Shown in pieces: positions 59,800 to 64,000 of a stretch of DNA of 64,000 nucleotides; position 1 is the first letter of the stretch; each line of letters starts with the position of its first letter. The notes below the pieces were generated by a model. It saw only the letters and a list, made by a program, of their open reading frames with translations, made no database searches and was not told the DNA's origin. Position numbers and translations under genes: made by a program. This DNA is from Dermatemys mawii (taxonomy: Eukaryota; Chordata; Testudines; Dermatemydidae): the NCBI GenBank assembly GCA_007922305.1, contig ML677329.1:338271-402270 (forward strand), written 5' to 3'.

Positions 59800-59958
59800 T
59801 AAAAAAATTTTAGTTAGTCTTTAAGGTGCCATAGGACTCTTTGTCAGATTGTATCTTTAACTCATAAACTGCACAATATATACATTTTTAGCTATAAATA
59901 TGAGTTACTTATGGAACTAAAATTTGCAAATAACAAATGTAAATGTTTTCTTATTTAC

Positions 59959-60096
59959 CTTCCTCATGGATATGCTTGCAAAACTTGTTCAAAAGATCTT
60001 TTAAGAAATGAAGAGTTAAGTTAATTTTTGGCATATTCAGTAGGTTTCTTTTCAGCCTGCCCACCATCTCTGTGACACTCCAGTATTCTGACAGCC
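59959..60096 (-). other. Weak candidate exon (unidentified)
   Basis: On the minus strand an acceptor-like ATTTAAATACTTTAG precedes GGCTGTCAG, and AGGAAG/GTAAAT gives a donor-like end. One frame is open across all 46 codons, with EMVGRLKRNLLNMPK and HFLKDLLNKFCKHIHEE. However it lies downstream of the candidate stop-containing exon at 60607-60687, so both cannot belong to one ordinary transcript. It also overlaps the expected 3' flank. By-chance openness is plausible. Confidence 0.2.
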
Positions 60097-60298
60097 CTAA
60101 AGTATTTAAATATCATTTTAGATGATAAATTATCCAGTTTTTACTATAATTTCAATCTTTCAACTTTTTTCCTCCACAGTTTGATGGAGGAAGCAAAGAC
60201 CTCAATTTATTTAATATAAATTAGCTTTATTATTCACGTTACTCTTTGCTGACCTTTTTAAAAGAAAGTCAAATTAATACTGTTGATTTCCAAAACAT

Positions 60299-60304
60299 TT
60301 TATT
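60299..60304 (-). other. Candidate polyadenylation signal
   Basis: AATAAA on the minus strand, about 300 nt after the stop codon of the candidate terminal exon at 60607. Further AATAAA copies occur near 60227 and 60207. AT-rich DNA produces such hexamers often. Confidence 0.3.
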
Positions 60305-60606
60305 TGGTCTTTTCTGTAATTCAGTTTATAAAACTGCAATATATAAAAATTCATCAGAAGTAAAACTAAATGTAAAACAAAGCAAAACTTTGTTTGATAC
60401 ATTTTCCCAGAAAGCTTTACCTACAGGCTCAGGAAAAGCAAACACTCAACATGTTTAAAAATGGGATTTAGAATACAATTGCACAGTGAAGAATTATGAA
60501 GCAAATGGACTTGTTTTTGACTTCTTTATAAGAACAGTTTATGGTTTAGTTAAAATATCCAGTGACTATTTTAAATATCCTTTTATGGAATAAAATCAAT
60601 TTTGGG

Positions 60607-60687
60607 TCAGTCATCTTCAGAGAAGCGGATGTGTTTACTTGTCTCTTGTGTCTTTGCAAGTCTCATTCTTTCAGCTTTGGCAATCAG
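60607..60687 (-). CDS. Candidate C-terminal coding exon of an unidentified gene
   Basis: On the minus strand a long pyrimidine tract (TTGTTTTTGTTTTTTTGTAG) ends in AG at 60688-60689, followed by 26 codons and a TGA (60607-60609). The peptide starts LIAKAERMRLAKTQE and ends SKHIRFSEDD. It is hydrophilic and charged, with a codon pattern rich in purine-N-pyrimidine triplets, typical of real coding sequence, and ends in an acidic C-terminus. If real, this is the last exon, with the 3' UTR running left toward AATAAA at 60299 and upstream exons to the right, perhaps beyond the window. I do not recognise the protein. Openness over 26 codons alone is not strong proof; acceptor quality is the main support. 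Confidence 0.5.
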   Translation of the reverse strand: MIAKAERMRLAKTQETSKHIRFSEDD

Positions 60688-61309
60688 CTACAAAAAAACA
60701 AAAACAAAACATAATATTAAAGTAAAGGTGAAAGAAAAACTGCATTCAGATTACAGGTTTATAGCCAAGTCATAATCATGCTAGCAGGTCTCTCAGAAAA
60801 TAACTCATCTCTGAACAATTGAACCAACCTGTACAGAGCATAGTTCTCTTGATACCAAAAATGAAAAGGCTCCTGATATTATTTTGCTCAGTAGCATATA
60901 GGAACCATCACAAAATACACAAATAGCACAAAGTTTTCCCTTCGTCTCTGGACAGATTAGTGTCTTTAACATTTCTTTAACATTCTACTCCAGTGTCCCA
61001 TTGAAAGTGTGGGGAGGGAGGAAAGGAACTGATAGTTAAAAAACACATACAACCCAAAGACCTGAAACACAACCTTCATAGCCATTTTTAAATGGACTAG
61101 TTATTTGAGGGTTCAAGCTCTTACTTACTTAACCACAGCAGGATCAAACCTCCAAGAAATAAATTTGTCAGGAATGCTATATCATTTTTTAGAGTCGGTT
61201 TCCAGGAAGACAAAGACTGAAATCCAGAAGGAGGCCCATCCTCCAGATTGGGAAAACAATCGATTATGTATTGCAAATCCAATGACTACTCATCAGAATG
61301 TAAATAGTA

Positions 61310-61480
61310 TTGGCCACAGGAATGAGCTTGGGCCTAGAAATCCTGAGTTCAAATGCCAGCTCTATCAATTACCTCTTTGTGTTTCAGTTTCCTTATCTGT
61401 AAAATGGAGATAATACCCTAATAAGATAGGGGCTGAGGATTAGCTAATATTTGTAAGGCATATGAAATTATAAATGTTAA
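61310..61480 (+). mobile_element. MIR-type (CORE) SINE
   Basis: AATGAGCTTGGGCCTAGAAA, ATCCTGAGTTCAAATGCCAG, then TTTCAGTTTCCTTATCTGTA and AAATGGAGATAATACCCTAA follow the MIR consensus order, ending near TTTGTAAGGCATATGAAATT. Ancient and immobile. Confidence 0.8.
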
Positions 61481-62759
61481 ACGGTGGTATTACTGACAAT
61501 TTCTCTCAACCCTTCAATGTGACATGATTGTACATTTTAGAAATAAGCATTTGTAGCTTTAAAAACTGGGCCTCAAACCTCAAAATCCAAGGCTGCCTGT
61601 ATAATTTTAAAAAGGATATTACATTATATATAGTATAATACTAAAAATGAACATTCCAAGGAAAGGAGTCCCATTTTTACTGGCATTAACGGAAGACCTG
61701 CCTAACAAATATTTGCATCGTTGGCTAGAGGGCCATAAACCTTTCCCCTAACCCTGTTCCACTGCCCTTGAGGCTCTGTGTCATAGCAACTTATCTTACC
61801 ACCTTTGCGGAGGGAGGACAGACAGTGCCATTGTTGGAGCTCTACAGTCATTTGTAGCTGAGCAACAAGAGTAATGAACATGAGGCAGTGGCTCCTCTAG
61901 AGATTGAGCATGCTCTATCCTCCACACTCCCAGCCTTTGCCAGCCTACCCAGGAAATCAACACCTAGTTTCTTGCTCAGCAGCACACAGCACTCACCATA
62001 AAGACATTGGGATAACTTGGAATCTTAAAAAAAAAAGAAAATTGGGTACTGTTTTGCCACAGGGAACTCTTCCACTACAAAAGCAATTTTATCATCCACT
62101 GTCCAGTCGCTGACCAGAGGGCCCTCTTTCTTCTTCAACACAGCCTCAAAATATTATGCCAGTCCAAGTGAGGTCCTCAATTTTTCAAACTACAATTAAT
62201 ATGTGAGCTACAAGTTTTCTTCCATTTCACTCTACTCTCAACCCCTCTCTCTTTATTCTTATCACAGCACACACCAAATAACTCACATGGCAACAGAAAA
62301 CCTCCCCTCACTCCTTGAAGATTAAGAACAATATAACTGGGAAAAGCTCTCAGTCCAAAGTAGTCCAAAATGCAAAAATGCTGACACGTCACCATTGTGG
62401 GAAGCAAACTGCACTACTAGTTAAGTTAACAACTTTCAGATTCAGCTTTTTTGTCCTCATTCTGAAGAAATTAAACAGGCCATCACAAAGTCTGTTTATT
62501 TTAAACAAAAGTGAGAATTTCAGGAAATTTCTGCCATCACTGAATCCATGATGACTCACATCTATGTAACTTTTTTCTTCTTCCAAGAAACGTACTTTTA
62601 ATAAAACAGTAATCTTACATATATTATACATACATACACACACACACTATACACTTTTAGGGCCTTAATAAATCTGCAAAGACAGATAACAAGTTCTGCT
62701 GAGATTCACCCAAAGACACAGAATCTTTTCAATTATCTTATATCACCGACTTTAAAAAT

Positions 62760-63490
62760 CTGCGGTCTTGTCCATACAAACATGACATCTTGCTTGTGTT
62801 CTGGAGGATACAGAGTCAAAACCGATATAAGCTATTCTGTGTCCATACTGGGGCATGCACTGATTTAACTAAATCTGTGCAAGTCCGCATGTACATAGGC
62901 CCGGTGTACCGCAACAGCAGAAGTATAGACTCACTGCATGGCATACTCACTATTCTCCAGAACACAATCCAGATGTCATAGCAGATACGTGGGATGAAAT
63001 ATAGTAAAGGAAGGAGAGAAAATGGAAAGAAATAAGGAACAGACTAAAGTACCTCAATTTCTTTCAAGTCTAGGTAGAAAGTGTGTAGGAAGACAGAGGT
63101 TCTTGTAAATAAAGCCCAGCCTATATTAAGGAAACTTGCACCACTTTAACTACATTGATGCAGTTATACTAGTCTAACCCCTTAACGTAGACACACTACA
63201 CATATGTAGAACAGTGCTTACACCAGTGCAGCAAACTTTGGGGCATCGCTGTAAAGCCTTACTTATATTTAAAATTGCACCTGTATTGCTTATGTGAATA
63301 TAAAATTGTTAAACTAAACCAATTGTGTGTGTTCACACGGGTTTGCTTGCACCAAATGCTTGTTCCAGAGTAGAAACCACATGAGCACACAGCCCTATTC
63401 TGAACTGATGATAGTGCTTTGTAAGCCCCACTTTACATTGGTGCTCAAATATTACACTGGTGCAAATTTATTTACTATAGGCAGAGCCTA
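62760..63490. repeat. Degenerate MITE-like region
   Basis: Several phrases recall short DNA transposons: GGTCTTGTCCATACAAAC at 62764, CTTAACGTAGACACACTAC at 63182, TTAAACTAAACCAATTGTGT at 63309 and GTTCACACGGG at 63330. No paired termini or duplications were found. Probably two or three eroded elements. Confidence 0.3.
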
Positions 63491-63828
63491 AGCTCAGGCA
63501 TATGATGAATACAAACATTGCCTAATTCTTTAGAGAGGAGGCAAGTACCAGGTAAGTCTGACAAATACTCTTTTCAACATATCCTGATCTTCAGTATTCA
63601 ATGTGTCACCCTCAGATTCACTCATATAATTGGAAGATAATTTTAAATTATGATTGATGAGTTTCCAACTAGAATTATGATCCTATTCAGACTATATAAA
63701 GTGCATGTATTTGCATATAAGATTCATGTTTAACACTTATCGGTAAAGTGATTTGCAAACATCTTCAGAGATGATTTTTGTACATGTAAATTACAAAAAA
63801 ACCCCAGGATTTTAAATCCCTTTAATGC

Positions 63829-64000
63829 TAAGAATGTAAGAACAGCCATACTGGGTCAGATCAATGGTCCATCTAGCCCAGTATCCTGTCTTCCGACAGT
63901 GGCCAATGCCAGGTGCCCCAGAGGGAATAAACAGAGCAGGTAATCGATTGATTCATCCCCTGTTGCCTATTCCCAATATTAATTCTTAACTGTAATATCT
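63829..64000 (-). mobile_element. CR1 LINE 3'-terminal segment, running off the window
   Basis: AAGAATGTAAGAACAGCCAT, ACTGGGTCAGATCAATGGTC and CATCTAGCCCAGTATCCTGT, then TGGCCAATGCCAGGTGCCCC are the 3'-UTR of a CR1 family, with the 3' tail at the left. The more 5' part of this family is what appears at 10360 onward, so this is a separate copy continuing past 64000. Confidence 0.75.

Larger units (their letters stand above)
56346..59844 (+). mobile_element. Nearly full-length Penelope-like retroelement (PLE)
   Basis: About 3.5 kb, bounded by the exact 13-bp duplication CAGATTGTATCTT (56333-56345, 59845-59857). The plus-strand body (about 56911-59844) holds one long frame with RT and GIY-YIG regions and ends in the terminal repeat. 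The left arm (56346-56862) is an inverted copy of the 3' end joined to the 5' start, i.e. a head-to-tail junction in reverse, the kind of pseudo-LTR arrangement known for PLEs. PLEs are non-LTR-like elements whose RT is related to telomerase. The family is probably one of the endonuclease-containing vertebrate groups; I do not assign it further. Only two in-frame stops are visible, so the insertion is fairly young. Confidence 0.93.

Noticed and set aside
63540..63640. Possible exons: CAG/GTAAGT on plus at 63551, and a minus-strand MSESEGDTLNTEDQDMLKR stretch
   Set aside because: The plus donor has no credible exon before it (a nearby acceptor would leave an 18-nt exon), and the minus stretch lacks a good acceptor or donor. 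Too weak to annotate without transcripts.

Overview
The window looks like noncoding nuclear DNA from a turtle (Testudines). It is AT-rich and carries no bacterial-style gene layout. Its repeats are typical of reptiles, and of turtles in particular: CR1 LINEs, a tRNA-derived SINE whose tail is a CR1 3' end, Penelope-like retroelements (PLEs) with foldback copies, MIR-type SINEs, and many short DNA transposons with terminal inverted repeats. Most long reading frames are chance frames or belong to mobile elements.

Layout. Positions 1-10.3 kb are AT-rich DNA with a 97-bp PLE fragment (2419-2515), a TIR transposon (3428-4165), microsatellites and short palindromic repeats. From 10.36 to 12.95 kb there is an old CR1 LINE with a younger CR1 inserted inside it. 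From 13 to 28.7 kb there is a local 265-bp duplication (16.55/17.27 kb), a 428-bp near-perfect PLE hairpin (18896-19323), a MITE (20900-21173) and a 676-bp TIR element (26820-27495). From 28.7 to 30.4 kb a GT-rich tract and a 35-bp minisatellite, broken by a 10-N gap, run into a CpG island that is the best promoter candidate. From 32 to 55 kb there are CR1 fragments, a complete tRNA/CR1 SINE, MIRs, a solo LTR (44396-45067), two hAT-type elements, a second PLE hairpin and several foldbacks. The largest element is a nearly intact PLE at 56346-59844, with a 13-bp target duplication, one long frame interrupted by two TGA codons, reverse transcriptase and GIY-YIG endonuclease regions, and an inverted head-to-tail left arm.

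Host coding content is slight. The best candidate is a minus-strand terminal exon at 60607-60687 with a strong acceptor, an acidic C-terminus and AATAAA downstream. Two weaker candidate exons lie at 59959-60096 (minus) and 34332-34443 (plus). I could not name any of these genes.

The most interesting signal is the PLE set. There are four insertions with 10-13 bp target duplications. Three of them are foldbacks, and the copies of one family carry a conserved hammerhead-ribozyme-like core in the terminal repeat.
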